Assembly (NCBI GenBank): GCA_030704615.1
Contig: CM060734.1
Span: forward strand, 3,162,001-3,226,000
Length of the DNA: 64,000 nt
Source of the DNA: Takakia lepidozioides
Taxonomy: Eukaryota; Streptophyta; Takakiopsida; Takakiales; Takakiaceae
Direction of reading: 5' to 3'
Part shown: piece by piece, positions 62,568-64,000 of the stretch
Position numbering within the stretch: position 1 is the stretch's first letter
Layout: each line of letters begins with the position of its first letter
Program-made: the position numbers and the translations under genes
The notes under the pieces: model-generated
What the model saw: only the letters and a program-made list of their open reading frames with translations
Told to the model about the DNA's origin: nothing
Database searches by the model: none

Positions 62568-64000
62568 CTATGGCGAGGATCCGCGATCACTGTCCGATGC
62601 ATCCCCGGCCTCATGCAATGATGGCTGCCTTCCACCTGCCTCCGAACCTGCACTGCCGCTACCGCTGTTACTCTGAGAAGCCCTCCCCTCAAAAATACCA
62701 TCCTCACCAGCCGAAACTGTCCACCTGGGTGCGGAACTGTCCTCATCATCCCCCTCGCTCTCGGACGCGGATTCTATGACGAACTTGCCTACTCTGCCTT
62801 TCACAATTCTATGTTTGGCCTCACGCCTCATTATAATTCTGTGCTCATTCCCGAATATCAATTGCTCAAACCGAGTAGGCCTATCCTCCCTCATGATGGC
62901 TTCTCTGGCAGCCGTGTCTGCATAGGCTGGAAGAAAAAGGGCTTCTGGGGACTCGCGAGAAACGATTTTCTGGCAAATAATGGCCAATGCGATTCTGTCT
63001 CCTCCTCTGCAACAGGGTCCGATTCGGGCAAGTCTCCCAGCATTTCCTCGTCGGACGACTCTGCAAGGCTGAGTGTACGCACAAACATAGAATGAAGCAC
63101 ATTAGAGCATTCAAACAGGGAATCATCGGCAGGTTGCATGGTCCCCACAACCGAAACCAATACACTTACTATGGTGCGACTCACTCGAAGACAAGCATTG
63201 GAGGAAGCGGCTTCAGGCGCCCCTGCATCGTATGAATTTCCTGGACTTCCTCCTCTTCCTCTTCCTCCTCCCCTTCCAAGTCCTCTTCTGCGTTTTTGGG
63301 ATCCTCAGTCGGAGACAGACGCTGTAGGCCCGCCAAATTGAAATCGTACAAGGCCGTATCCCCCTCAAATGAGAACACAAATCGGTTGGACATCCTTCCC
63401 GCCCACATACAGGCACCTGCAAATTCATACGACACAAGCACAGCCAAACTCAAGAATGAGTCGCTTCCTCGCACAAGCAAACATACACAATCGGAAATGG
63501 TGTCAATTTCGGTGCCGCAATCACTTAACGCTCTCACCTGTATTTGCAGTGACGTCGAGGACCCTGCCTTCAACATCCATACACGTTTTCATGAGCGTCT
63601 GGATGATGCTGGACTCCTGGTCCTGCCATACCTCACGGCTGGCCCGACAAATCACACAAAGCATGTCTTCTCTCCCCACATGGTTGAAGAGGACGTTATA
63701 CTCCAGTGGATCAACTGTGGAATCACAAGTCTTCCTGCTTGACGTAATTTGAATTCGAATGATCCTTCATGAAGCAGAATGCCTGAAAGATAAGAGTCTG
63801 CAAAGAAGGAAATGAAAACGTCAGAGGTGGCCCTACATGTACTGGGCAATTTCGGCGAGAAAGAAATTGGCATAGGAGAAACCACAACATACCCTTCTGG
63901 CCATCGTTTAGAAAGACTGGTGTTGAGCAAGTCAGATCGTTTTCAGGATGGGTGCCGCACTTCTCCCCGTCCATACTTGACTATCATTCTCAGTGACTTC
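62568..64000 (-). pseudogene. ParB/methylase-like gene family, copy 4 (exons 6-9, runs off the window)
   Basis: Minus-strand exons: 6 (partial, window end to about 63810), 7 (about 63808-63538), 8 (63416-63185) and 9 (63060-62568). Exon 7 holds DPLEYNVLFN and VEGRVLDVTANTG, spliced to ACMWAGRMSNRFVFSFEGD, the same motif I-like region as in the gene at 7136-11553. Exon 9 has PAYADTAAREAIMR and RWTVSAGEDGIFEGR. Splice sites agree in position with the other copy (exon 8 ends with TTCGA before GTGAGT). Frameshifts occur in exon 7 (after LVIP) and exon 9 (near 62940), and in exon 6. It is a decayed paralogue, well diverged from copy 2. Confidence 0.8.

Overview
This is nuclear DNA of a plant-lineage eukaryote. 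Genes have short GT-AG introns, and most of the sequence is nested, decaying transposable elements: several Ty3/gypsy lineages including a chromovirus, a MULE-type DNA transposon and a CACTA-like end. The repeat load, the element types and a retrotransposon that carries a cytosine methyltransferase suggest a streptophyte (charophyte) alga. A Chara-like genome is my best guess, but this is inference and not read from a marker gene. I see no rRNA, tRNA, CRISPR or bacterial operon.

Layout. 1-3727: fragments of two gypsy pol families around a broken copy of an unknown multi-exon gene. 3728-7090: LTR-like region, primer-binding site, a small ORF and gag of a third gypsy family. 7136-11553: the best-preserved host-type gene, with nine predicted exons, a ParB-like N-terminal domain and a degenerate N4/N6 DNA-methylase-like domain. 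It is followed by a dense cluster of short GC-core palindromes (11.69-12.39 kb). 12.6-14.3 kb: a head-to-head pair of paralogous genes of unknown function. 14.65-21.58 kb: a unit bounded by long imperfect inverted repeats that holds a gypsy pol plus a long coiled-coil accessory gene. 21.7-27.9 kb: gene and gag fragments, tandem repeats and a hairpin. 28.0-43.0 kb: a MULE transposase gene on the minus strand, split by an 11,005-bp retroelement (30332-41336). 43.4-44.2 kb: CACTA-like end. 44.9-58.8 kb: a second copy of that retroelement, itself split by a chromovirus (49539-56345). 58.8-64.0 kb: retroelement debris, an unknown ORF, a palindromic satellite and another minus-strand copy of the ParB/methylase-like gene.

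Most notable content. (1) A gypsy-like retroelement whose polyprotein order is gag, protease, DNMT3-like cytosine-5 methyltransferase, reverse transcriptase/RNase H, integrase, PHD finger. In copy 1 its ends are arranged as split direct repeats (A1 ... B1-A2-B2) rather than ordinary LTRs. (2) A ParB-like plus N4/N6-methylase-like gene family with four copies in 64 kb. Two of them are followed by palindrome clusters, and three introns of the best copy contain the palindrome. (3) Premature stops in the elements fall largely at CAG>TAG sites, seen by comparing copies, which suggests decay by deamination in CHG context. Most elements here are inactivated by stops, frameshifts or insertions.
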